Assembly: GCF_041146395.1 (NCBI RefSeq)
Contig: NC_090989.1
Location: 52,044,501 to 52,108,500, forward strand
DNA from: Eulemur rufifrons
Lineage: Eukaryota > Chordata > Mammalia > Primates > Lemuridae
Reading direction: 5' to 3'
DNA length: 64,000 nt
Within the stretch, counting starts at the first letter, position 1; each line of letters opens with the position of its first letter. The position numbers were made by a program, and so were the translations under genes. Below the pieces are notes generated by a model. That model did no database searches, was not told where the DNA came from, and worked only from the letters and a program-made list of their open reading frames with translations. Of the stretch, positions 10,791 through 20,409 are shown one piece after another.

Positions 10791-11149
10791 TATTAAATTA
10801 CCCATTTTATAAAACAAGCTTTTGGAAAACTTTTAAGGAATCTTACAGACTTGTTCCATTTCTCCAATCTAAAAGTAACTTTTTCTCATCTACCATTCCA
10901 ACAATTACTAGACTTACATGTATAAAGAACTGTTGAGGGTTATCTGAGATTTTTCTCTACTTGCTACCTAACAAGTTAGCCTACCAGAGTTTCAAGGATG
11001 CTAGTGGGAGACACAAGAGTCCTTGGTCAGAGCTAAAGAACTTTATTCTCACAGCACAGCAAGCAGCATGAGCTTCAACTTTTCATTGGTTTTCCTGCCT
11101 TCCAAATCCCACAGGTGTGATATGAGCAGCTCAGGAGGATACAGCTCAT
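10791..11149. other. unassigned, possibly an LTR remnant
   Basis: On the minus strand, 11035-11050 contains AATAAA (plus strand ctttattctcac), followed within about 60 bases by tctgaccaaggactcttgtg and similar text. This would fit the polyadenylation region of an antisense LTR, but I could not define ends or a target duplication. Confidence 0.25.
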
Positions 11150-11260
11150 TAGGGTGGCCACGTCTCCCATTTGCCTACGACTGAGGGGTTTCCTGGTATT
11201 CAGGACTCTGTGCTGTAATCAGGAAAGTCTCAGGCAAACTAGGACAAGTTGGTCACCTTG
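11150..11260. mobile_element. short palindromic DNA transposon (MITE)
   Basis: The left end tagggtggccacgtctccca and the reverse complement of the right end (caaggtgaccaacttgtcct) are related, and both arms then read on to tttgcct and an nnct(g)..ttcct motif. The 111-bp element is therefore close to a palindrome. The text matches my memory of a common mammalian hAT-type MITE. I cannot see a clean 8-bp target duplication, so the class is inferred from the ends alone. Confidence 0.6.
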
Positions 11261-11978
11261 TACACACAAGGTTTGTATCAGCGCTGAGGCACCTTGAACT
11301 TAGGAAATGCCAAACTTTTAAAGTGGACTGCCAGCAAACCTGCCCATCCTTTGCTCTGGAAAGAGACTTCATCTGAATTATCCTGGACGTCAAGCAAACC
11401 TGTCCTTTGCCTTGGAGAGAGACACAATTTTTATCTTCCAAAGCTGTTTGCCATGCATACACTTGAAAAGATATTCTACAACAAAAGCTTTCAATATGTT
11501 GGCTCAAAAGATGTGCATAAATGCAAAGGATCTCTGGAGAATTATCTCCCAAGAATATTTTTATAAAATTACAGTACAATTTTAGTACAAACATCTCTGT
11601 ATTAATCTGTATCCTGGCTTTGAAGATGAAAAGTCCATACTCTTCCATACTTTGATCAAGTTTCCTTTGTTAATAGCCCAATACAAAATATTTGCTCATT
11701 ATTTTTTAATAGAAAGTTTGTGATAAAGGCACCTGAGTGTACTGAAAGAGATGATCTCTCAAGAATAAGTTGCTGTTTTATCTCAATAGCAAAGATTTAA
11801 TAATACAGAAAAAGAAATTATGTTTCTACTGTTTCAGTCATCTAAGGATATACTTACTAAATCCTTCTCTTGGCATCTACCAAAAGAGGCCAAGGCCAAT
11901 GAATAAGTCAAGGGAATTTAGGAGTGGGAAAGAGTAAATCAGAAGAAAACAGAAAAACTGTGTTCCTTTTGGTGAATT
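11261..11978. other. unique DNA with a 60-bp-spaced direct repeat
   Basis: The sequence agcaaacctgcccatccttt at 11333 recurs at 11393 as agcaaacctgtcctttgcct. Over about 35 bases the copies differ by a 4-base gap and a few substitutions, consistent with a partial tandem duplication. A 132-codon minus-strand frame (11253-11648) and a 91-codon plus frame overlap here without recognisable domains. Confidence 0.5.
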
Positions 11979-11992
11979 AAGTATATATTAGG

Positions 11993-12326
11993 GGCCGGGC
12001 GCGGTGGCTCACGCCTGTAATCCTAGCACTCTGGGAGGCCGAGGCGGGTGGATTGCTCAAGGTCAGGAGTTCGAGACCAGCCTGAGCAAGAGCGAGACCC
12101 CGTCTCTACTAAAAAAAATAGAAAGAAATTATATGGACAACTAAAATATATATAGAAAAAATTAGCCGGGCATGGTGGCGCATGCCTGTAGTCCCAGCTA
12201 CCCGGGAGGCTGAGGCGGTAGGATCGCTTAAGCCCAGGAGTTTGAGGTTGCTATGAGCTAGGCTGATGCCACAGCACTCACTCTAGCCTGGGCAACAAAG
12301 CGAGACTCTGTCTCAAAAAAAAAAAA
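11993..12326 (+). mobile_element. Alu SINE with strepsirrhine-type linker
   Basis: Starts ggccgggcgcggtggctcac, with intact CpGs in the left arm, linker agaaagaaattatatggaca followed by actaaaatatatatag, right arm ttagccgggcatggtgg, and an A tail of about 14. The target duplication is aagtatatattagg (11979-11992) against aagtatatactagg (12327-12340), 13 of 14 identical. The many intact CpGs indicate a relatively recent insertion. Confidence 0.97.
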
Positions 12327-12599
12327 AAGTATATACTAGGAGATTGAACTACCCTGGACTTTATGGAAATATGTGTAATCAATTTCCCTGGATTTCATCA
12401 GCGTGTAGCTTCTAGTGGCTCAAATTAAATATAACAATATAAATTTCACTAGTTTTTTACCCCCACCATGCTCTCTGTGCTCCATCATTTACCACTGGGC
12501 ATCCACTGCATACCACCCGGTCTCTGGGGCACTGGGGCCTCCCACCACAGCAAAGGCCTGGGCCCCACAGGACACAACGCCTCATCCTATTGTGTCACC

Positions 12600-13642
12600 G
12601 CATTAGCTCTCTACTGCTGCATAGCAAGTGACCACAAATGTAGTGACTGAAAACAACAAAAATTATCTCACACTTCTGTAAGTCAGAAGTCTGGCATAGC
12701 TCAACTGGGTTCTCGGCTTAGGGTCTCTCAAGGTTGAAATAAGGTGTCCACTGGGCTGGCCTTTTTTGTCTGGAGGCCCTAGGAATAAATCTGCTTCCAA
12801 ACTCATTCAAGTTGTTGACTAAATATGGACTGAGGTCCATGTGTCTTTGTTGGCTATCAACCAAGGGTCACTCTCAGCTCTTTAAGGCCATCTGCATTCC
12901 TTGGCACAAGCCAGCAACAGTGCATCAAATCCCCTAACGCTCTGAATCTCTGACTTCCTCTTCTGATCCTACCTACAGAAAACTCGCTCCCTTTAAAGGC
13001 TCATCTGACTGAATCGGGCCCACCTGGATAATCGCCATACTTTTAAGGTTGTCAGGTTTTAGTCTGAAATGTTGATTCTAAGCATGCTCATGCCCAAAGA
13101 AAGACCGGACACTCCAAAGCAAGGCAAGCACGAAAATGAGGTTTATTGAAGAGAGAGAGATGGGATTATAGAGCAAGAACAAGATATAGGTTTACAGAGC
13201 ATGATACATACGTCACAGACGATAACTGGACCCATTGTTGCAGCAAAGGGAGAGCCAAAGGAAGGGCAAAAAGAGAGCCTGGTTATGGTCCGCATCTTGT
13301 TTTATAGTGCCCCGATTGGGACCTCCCTCGTCGCTCAGATGTCACCATGGAACCACTTTGACTGGACAGTTGGGAGTTACATGACCTGCGTCTTACTGCA
13401 CATGCAGATCTCCTATGAGCCTCTCTGAAAGCCCCTGGGGGTGAATTTCAGCAGCACCCACTTTCATCTCTAGGAGACTCAGAATCCCTCACTATCTATA
13501 TAACAAAGGCAATTAATTTGGGACTTTAATTACATCTGCAAAATTCCTTCAGAGAAGTACCTAGATTGGTGTTTGAATGATTAACCAGAAGTAGGAAATC
13601 TTGGAGTGTAGGAGTCCATCTTTAGAATTCCTGCCTTCCACA
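12600..13642 (-). mobile_element. MaLR-type LTR split by a younger LTR
   Basis: The outer parts 12600-13049 and 13506-13642 read as one antisense LTR of the large mammalian MaLR group. The left part runs from ctctactgctgcatagcaag through tcagaagtctggcatagctc and ggcccacctggataatcgcc. The right part continues with gactttaattacatctgcaa and ends agaattcctgccttccaca, the reverse complement of a TGTGG... start. Removing 13050-13505 restores continuity, so that block is a later insertion. Confidence 0.75.
13050..13505 (-). mobile_element. solo LTR of an endogenous retrovirus, nested
   Basis: A 456-bp block beginning TG (tgtcaggttttagtctg) and ending CA (ctatctatataaca), flanked by aaggt (13045-13049) and aaggc (13506-13510), a 4- to 5-base target duplication. 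Read on the minus strand it has LTR anatomy: a TATA-like gcactataaaac, then about 180 bases on an AATAAA in cttcaataaacctcattt, then a short U5 ending in CA. It lies in an older MaLR-type LTR. I do not know its family. Class I ERVs usually duplicate 4 bases. Confidence 0.78.
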
Positions 13643-15364
13643 ATTGCCATGTGGAGAAGAGCTTTTGTCACTTCTGCTTCCCACTGCTGTAGAGCAGTCC
13701 AATAAAACACTGTTTTTGCATCTATATGTGAGAGTTTTCAGAAAAATCAGACCCATTGCTCTCAATAGGATTTAAACCTAAATCCAATGGGGTCTTTGCT
13801 AAAAGTCAAATGAAAGTGCAAATTTTTATACTATATTCAGAATAACGCATCTGCCCAGATAACTAAGGCTTTGTCACAGGGTCAAACTCCTCCCTTAGAT
13901 CAAACACTTTTTCAAAAATCACAGTCCTTCAGGAAAAGTCTTCTGGGGAAATGGCCTTACCAGAACACCAGGCATGTCCAGACATGTCTGAATTCTAGTT
14001 TAGGCTATAGCCTCTTGCTGCATTTATATACTATTGATATGCAATCTCCAAGCTTCTTGTCTATCAGGACATCCAACTCACAGAGCTGCTGCTCTTAACA
14101 GAGTATGTTTCTTGCTGAGCAGTTTGACTTGTTTGACAAATGGGACTTCTGCTTCCCTAGTTTCCGTGCTTCCTCAAAAAACAAGCCTCAGAGTTTTTGT
14201 GCTTGCAAAGGCTAAGGGCAAAACACCAATTACTAAACACATTTCCAGAAAGAACATGTAAAGAAATATTCAGTGTTCTTTCTGCAAGAAGGTCTGTAGG
14301 TCCACAATCAAGTAGAAAATGAGGCCTTATTTTCTAAGTATAGAATAGAGAATCAAAACAGGAATGCCGTTTGCACTATGGGAAGGACTGATTTTGTCCT
14401 CTGCTTTTACATTTTCATCAGTTTGCTCTAAAAACACAAACAGCCCGGTTGTGAACTGACTGAATTGCAAAGGAGGCAGACAGAAATGTAAGGGAGAAAG
14501 TTCAAGGCCACCAACCAATCATTAGTGTTTTTGACTTTGATTGGTAACAGGTGTCAGGTAAAATCACCCTTGGCAGAAAGTTGCTCCAAAAAGCAGGACA
14601 TAGCCCTAGTACTCAAGCTACATAATATGTGTCCTGGTTTTTTTTTTTTTCTTTTCCAAAGTCTAAGATCCATATAACTCTGTTCATTCTTTGACAAAAA
14701 AAAAAAATAAGTTCTATCTTGTGTCTTGACTTCTGAAAAAAAAATGTAGAGAATAGCAGAGTAGATTGGGCAATGTATTATATGTTTTTAGGGAATTGTT
14801 TCATTAAACCAACCATTCAACAGAGAGTTGATAAAATGAACCAACAAAGGCAATGAGGAATTTAATTTCAGAATTTTATTTTCCTTTTATAAGTCTCCAG
14901 ATTATTTATGTGGGAAAGAATGATGCATATGAGGAGAGATATCTTCCAGGTTTATATTATTCTCCCCCTCACAACTAATAAAGGATTCTGAGCAAGAACG
15001 TGGTTATGTATTTGTTTATGTTTAATCCAGGAAAAATGACAGAATCTGCTATAAGATTCTAAGTCTGAGGTCTCAAATTAGAAAAAAAATAATAAAGTAG
15101 ATAGACACATGGAAAAAAGGGGAGACTATTTTCTCTCCATGGGTAATTAAGGTAATGAAGTGGACTTTTATAAGAAGAAAGTTGAATTCAAATATAAATT
15201 GGTAGACACATATATAAGTCATTTCCATATTTATACTTAGCCATGGCTTCCAAAAAATATATTCAAGTATTAAAATTCAGGTAAAATGAGAAAAAAACAA
15301 CCTGAATCACTTAAGTCCTAGACTCTGTTAGCCATAAAGACATAAATAGTGCCAAAAAATGTGA
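13643..15364. other. unique DNA, no feature recognised
   Basis: About 1.7 kb without a transposon hallmark that I recognise. It contains a T run at 14638-14650 and an A run near 14697-14707. Open frames of 63-75 codons are unremarkable. It is the longest apparently unique stretch in the first 20 kb. Confidence 0.4.
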
Positions 15365-16025
15365 TTTCTGAATACTACAAAAAGAGCTTTGGGATGCAAT
15401 GGTTAAGTATTGGTATTTGAAGTCAAGTAAACTCACATTTGATGCTTAATTCTGCCCTTTAATGGCTGAGTGGCCATAACCAATTTCCTTAACTTCTCTG
15501 AGCCTTGCTTTTCTTAGGTCCGCGCTCTTGGCAGACTGTTGTCCTAGTTCTTTGGCTCCTTGCTTGGAAAAGTCACAAGCAGGGCTGGTGGGACAGAATG
15601 ACCAGAGACAGGTAATAATTCCACACAGACAGCTTTTATCACAGAAAATAAGGGAGCTTACACTCCAGAGAGGAACAGGTCAGTCTCCACGACTGGAGAA
15701 AGACATTAAAGACGTTAAGGACTATGAGGTGGTTTCCTTTTATTGGCCTGGTCCAGGGGAGGGATTACGAGGGCTGTGAAATGTTACCAGATGATTGATA
15801 TACATGATTGGCTGGTGTCTTACGACAAAGTTGCAGCTCCACAGGTGTGTGTGCCTCAAAGCCTCAAGTTCCTACACCTTGCTGTTGTTAGCTGCACTTT
15901 CCTGCAGTCCCTTCCCTGACTTCTCCACCTCTAGGAACCGCCCTCCTGGCCTATACCTGCCACCTGCAGATTTGGTCCCTGCCTAACAACTTTCTTTGCC
16001 TATAAGGTGTAAATAGCACCTTGTT
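15365..16025 (+). mobile_element. MIR SINE split by an LTR-like insertion
   Basis: The left half (15365-15516) follows the MIR core: gggatgcaatggttaagtat, atggctgagtggccataacc, ttaacttctctgagccttgc. The matching 3' half resumes after the insert with ctttctttgcctataaggtg and aaatagcacc (15991-16020). The insert at about 15517-15989 separates the two. Confidence 0.65.
15517..15989 (-). mobile_element. LTR-like insertion (probable solo ERV LTR)
   Basis: Read on the minus strand it starts TGTTAGGCAGGG, carries a CAATAAAAGG TATA-like box, then about 110 bases on a gataaaagctgtctgtgtgg stretch that could hold the polyadenylation signal, and ends near GCGCGGACC. Its termini include the inverted pair TTAGG/CCTAA. 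It interrupts a MIR, which proves that it is an insertion. The exact ends and target duplication are not clean, so the retroviral assignment is inferred from organisation only. Confidence 0.5.
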
Positions 16026-16080
16026 TTTGTACTGCATATGTATTGCATGGCTTCCCTTAATTCCTCCTGTTCTAAAATAA

Positions 16081-16457
16081 TGTGGCAGAGACTGACTGAC
16101 TACATGTTTCCCAAACCTGTTTCTTATTTCTGGGCCAACAGCTAAACTACATTTTCCAGCAGCCATCTAGGTGGCCCACTTGATGTGCCTCTCCAACAGA
16201 ACATAAGCAGAGTGATGTGTCTCATCCAGTCCAGGGTGGTTTCTTTTTCCCTCACAAGGAAATCTTGGAGGCCACATATTGAAGAGGGTGGAGATACCAC
16301 ATAGAAAGCCTAGATCCTTGGGTCGCCATTTGGAAGAGAGCTGCCTGACCAGGAACATCTGTAATTGACTCTGCCTAAGTGGAAAATAAATTTATATAAT
16401 AATAAGCCACTGAGATTTTGAGGTTGTTTGTTACAGCAGTATTATTTACCCTGCCAC
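16081..16457 (+). mobile_element. 5' LTR of a degenerate MaLR/ERVL-like provirus
   Basis: It begins tgtggcagagactgactgac and ends tttaccctgccaca. The terminal tgtggcag/ctgccaca is a perfect 8-bp inverted repeat, as expected for LTR ends. Near the 3' end it has aataaatttat, then ataagccactgagattttga and ttgttacagcag, which is typical LTR text. Directly after it, aatcagtacttcaaagtggc occupies the primer-binding-site position and resembles the start of a MaLR-type internal region. Confidence 0.6.
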
Positions 16458-17755
16458 AGAAATCAGTACTTCAAAGTGGCGCATTGCTATAATAAAAACT
16501 TGAAATATGTGTCACTAGCTTGGCAGTTGGGCAGTAGGGAGCAAGAACACAAAGATAATAGGCAGAGTGTCTAGAGAGTCATGTTATACAGTGACACAAT
16601 GTCTGGCAAAATTGTCATCTGCTATAAAACGAAAGGCACACTACGTATCTACTTAGCAAGTAGACTTAGGGGAAGAGGGTGGAAAAGAGAATTAATAGTG
16701 TGTGTTGGTTGTTACTGACTGCTGGCGGCAAGGTGTTACAAGAAAGAAATGAGCTCGGGAAAGGACTGTCCAGTTTGGAAAAAGAAATTAAAGGGAAAAA
16801 GGACAGTACAGAAAGTCAAGGGCTTGCTAAGTGGGAAAGTCAACTATTTTTGAACTCCAAATTGTAGAAGATTAGATTTAAAAAGAGAGATGAAGCCTAG
16901 TGGGAAGCCTAGTGCCCCATTGAACAGAATGACAGCAAAAATCATACTGAAACTGTGGTTTTCCCACTCTAGCCCGATAACTCCAGGGTTGCCACCATTA
17001 AGCTGAGTGTGTAAGACATGGAGTTGAGGAAGCAAAGAAAAAGCACACTTAACAAACAACTATATGTAAGAATGCACTTCGGGTTTGGTAGACACATGGA
17101 AATGACGGACAATAAATAGGTAGAAAGCTACTAAATTTTTGAGTGAAATACATTGCAAAGCACCAGCAATCTGAAATAAAGAAGTTTGAGTTTCCAACTT
17201 CCACGAGCAGGTAAAGTTCTGAAAGCTGTGTAACACTCAAGGAGGACTTGGAAAGTAATGAACTTGGAAGAACATGCTAGAGGGCAAAGCCAGGGGCCAC
17301 AGAAAGCAACAGATAAGGGAGATACTCCAGGACAGTAGAAATTTGCAGCCAATCAAAGGATTTCTCCCGCTCCAGAATACAAATCCTCACAATGTGTGCT
17401 AAGTGGGATTTTAAAATTGCCATAGCCTGATGATTTTTTTGCTATGCCTTCCATTCTACTAATTTTTAATGAAAATATTTATAGGGAATATGTCCTGTCT
17501 TTGTTCTACTACTGAGTGTTGAGCGTGGAGTGTAGCAAACTGATCACCTGTCTTTTTAGATCACAGAAACGGGACCACAGGGAACTGCATCTAGGACTAA
17601 AGGAGAGAATTTCACATTACTAGGACATCTTGGACTTTGAGCTGGAAGCAGTGACTGACTGGGTGGGATCTTGGGTTTTCCACACAGGAAAGGGGCAAAT
17701 GTATTCTCTGTGTGGGAAGAAGCATGAAACATGCTTGGTGACCAAAAGAGCAGAC
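16458..17755 (+). mobile_element. internal region of the degenerate MaLR-like provirus
   Basis: About 1.3 kb lying between two related LTRs in the same orientation. It begins with the primer-binding-like segment and continues gcattgctataataaaaact and ttggcagttgggcagtaggg, which resembles MaLR internal text as I remember it. No gag-like frame longer than about 70 codons remains. The assignment depends mainly on the flanking LTRs. Confidence 0.45.
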
Positions 17756-18156
17756 TGTGATGGAAACTGGCTAGATACTTATCAAATACTTTTTCTCTTC
17801 CTGGGCAAGTAGCTGAATGACATTTCCCAGCCGTCTTGCATGTATGAAGGGGACATATGACTAGTTCTCACCCATGTAACTCAAGCACAAGTGATGTTTC
17901 ACTTTCAGCCAGAAGCAGTTGAGAGCAGGTGTGTCTTCTTTACACTGTCACTCTGATGTGACAGTAAAGGCCCTTGGTGAGGACATCAGAGCCATGAGAG
18001 AGAGAAGGCTGGATCTCTGTGACACCTCCTGGAGGAGAGCCACCCAGGAAAACTGCCCAGCATCTGCATTAGACTTACATGAATGAAATAACTTTTATTG
18101 TGTTAAGCCATAGAAATTAGCAAACTGTCCATTACTCAGTTAGTAGCCTCTGTAAA
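17756..18156 (+). mobile_element. 3' LTR of the degenerate MaLR-like provirus
   Basis: This repeats the plan of 16081-16457: a start resembling tgtgatggaaactggctaga, ctgggcaagtagctgaatga followed by catttcccagc, an aagtgatgtttcactttc segment, and the 3' motif tttattgtgttaagccatag then ctgtccattactcag. The two LTRs differ strongly (many substitutions and indels), so the provirus is ancient. The right boundary is approximate. Confidence 0.5.
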
Positions 18157-19217
18157 GAGTAGCTCTAGGTCTCAAATAATATGGCCCTCTTTTCCCATCA
18201 GAGTTGACGGCCCCAGTACGGTTACCTGACCAAATTCTCTTGTCTAGCAATTTGGAAGTGGAACATGTATGAAGTCAGTTTGCTAGGGAAAGCCAAGCTG
18301 TAAATTTAAGTGGTGCAACTGGCCCCAGATGACAAATCAGGGCCATGAGCAACAGAGATGAGCAGGAGACAGATCAGATTTGCAGAGAAGAGGAGAGCCA
18401 TAAGTACGCAGCACTGTGTGGCAACCATGGAGATGCACTGCTCTCAGCTCCCATTAAAAAGGACTTGTCCACTGTTAGCACCTCCAAGATATGCCTCAGT
18501 CTTTAAGCTGAGGTCATGTTCTTGAGAGGTCTCAGTCAACTACTGAGTGCACTGTGGGTAGCAGGACCTGGCCATTTATGCCTAATGTGAGACTCCTCAA
18601 ATGGCAATCTTGGCTTTGGAGCCCCCTATTGGATTGGCCAAGACTGTCAGAGCTGCATGATGGTTTGATGTTCCCTCTGCCCTATCTGATTTCTTCCTTC
18701 TTCCCTTTCACGAGTGTCATGGCAGCATCATGATCGGAAGGCTTTTCTTGCCTATTCTTGCTTCCTCTTCATTTTATCTTTCATATGCATGTCCCCCCAA
18801 AAAACTTCTTGCACTTTCAAGTCCATTTCAGTATTGCCTTCTGGCATCCCTGAGCCTAAAGTCAGATTAAGATTTTTAGAGGCCCCAGGTATTAAAAAAG
18901 CTTATGGTACCCCCTAACTGTAATTGCAAACATAAACAATATTTAATCATAAAACATATATGAATAATTTCAACAAAATTCTGATTTTTTTCATAATGAC
19001 TGCCCCAATGCTTTTTTTATTATTTTTAAAATCTGAAATTTTGAATTATTTCCCCTTTCATAAAAAAGTTTCCCTACTTTACTTTAGCTTTAAACACATG
19101 TTTATTATACCTGTTGGAAATTCTGAATTGATCTAAGCCTCACTTTGGGCTCAGTCCTCACCCTAGTGGAATTAGAATCTGAAATAGATTTGGGCTAGGA
19201 GACGAGATGGAGTTTGT
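18157..19217. other. unassigned sequence, possibly further ERV-like remnants
   Basis: The section 18520-18720 (ggtagcaggacctggccatt, ggattggccaagactgtcag) resembles LTR or ERV-internal text I have seen in primate DNA, but I cannot place it in a family. The section 18900-19120 is A+T-rich and unassigned. Confidence 0.3.
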
Positions 19218-19750
19218 ATTAATGATCTATTGACATGTAATAAATAAATAAATCTAAAGTGGGCATCTTAGAACAAAACATATTTATTATCTCACTTTTT
19301 TTTGTGAGGCAGGAATCTGTGCATGGCTAGCTGGGTCATTTCAGAGTCTCTCCTTGGCTGTATTAACAAAGCTGGGTCTCATCTGAGGCTGGCTGGGGAA
19401 GGATCTGCTTCTAAGCTCACTTAGTTATTGACAGCTAATTGGCTTTTGGACCGAGGGGCTCAGCTCCTCACTGGCTTTTGGCCAGAGGTTGCCATCAGTC
19501 CCTTGCCATGTGGACCTCTTCAACATGGCATCTTGCTTCTTTAAAGCATGCAAGCTGATAAATCAGCAGAGAGAGTCAACTAGCAAGACAGAAGTCACAG
19601 TCTTTTGTAACTTAATCACAGTACTGATATTCCCTCAATGTTGCCACACTCCATTGATTAAACTGAATTATTCAAAAGGAAAAGATTACACAAGGTACTG
19701 GATACCAGGAGATGGGACTCACCGGGGCCCTCTTAGAAGCTGCTGACCAG
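19218..19750 (-). mobile_element. MaLR-type LTR, antisense
   Basis: The same LTR group as 12600-13642: tttattatctcac, ggcaggaatctgtgcatggc, ctggggaaggatctgcttct, ccttgccatgtggacctctt, aacatggcatcttgcttctt, and near the right end attacacaaggtactggata and ctcttagaagctgctgacca. No internal region is recognisable on either side. Confidence 0.75.
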
Positions 19751-20044
19751 AGTACCAAGAAATGGACCTCCGTGTGGACTGTGGTTTACAATTCCAGGTT
19801 TACTGTGACTAGTAATATTTGTTCAGTCATCACATAAGCATATTCCAAATAGTCACTTCACACTTTATAAGTTATTATCCAGACTAAAAAGATTCTTAAC
19901 TCACATATGAGAAAAAATGATCAATCCCCTTGTAGGTCTACCCTCTGGTCATGGTTTATAAGCTGCATAGGCTATGCTCTTGCCTAGACACTGACTTAAA
20001 TACTGGTAAGAACCAGAGGAATATAGCAAATATCCCAAGGTCTT

Positions 20045-20399
20045 TTTTTATCAATTTTTTTTTTTTCTTTTTTTTTTTGAGACAGAGTCTCACTCTGTTG
20101 CCCGGGCTAGAGTGAGTGCCGTGGCGTCAGCCTAGCTCACAGCAACCTCAAACTCCTCGGCTTAAGCGATCCTACTGCCTCAGCCTCCCGAATAGCTGGG
20201 ACTACAGGCATGCACCACCATGCCCGGCTAATTTTTTCTATATATATTTTTAGCTGTCCATATAATTTCTTTCTATTTTTAGTAGAGATGGGGTCTCGCT
20301 CTTGCTCAGGCTGGTCTCGAACTCGTGAGCTCAAACGATCCGCCCACCTCGGCCTCCCAGAGTGCTAGGATTACAGGCGTGAGCCACCGCACCCGGCCT
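20045..20399 (-). mobile_element. Alu SINE with strepsirrhine-type linker, antisense
   Basis: The plus strand shows the poly(T) end first, then gagacagagtctcactctgt, the antisense linker agctgtccatataatttctt, and ends gagccaccgcacccggcct. The target duplication ccaaggtctt is perfect (20035-20044 and 20400-20409). It carries the gacagc linker variant shared with the copies at 35696 and 39684. The A tail is interrupted by atcaa and c. Confidence 0.95.
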
Positions 20400-20409
20400 C
20401 CAAGGTCTT

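Noticed and set aside
11253..11648. 132-codon minus-strand open frame
   Set aside because: No known domain. It starts inside a MITE-adjacent region and overlaps a direct repeat, and the length is near the upper tail of chance.
13201..13428. 75-codon frame as a retroviral gene
   Set aside because: It is inside the solo LTR and on the opposite strand to the LTR's own orientation.
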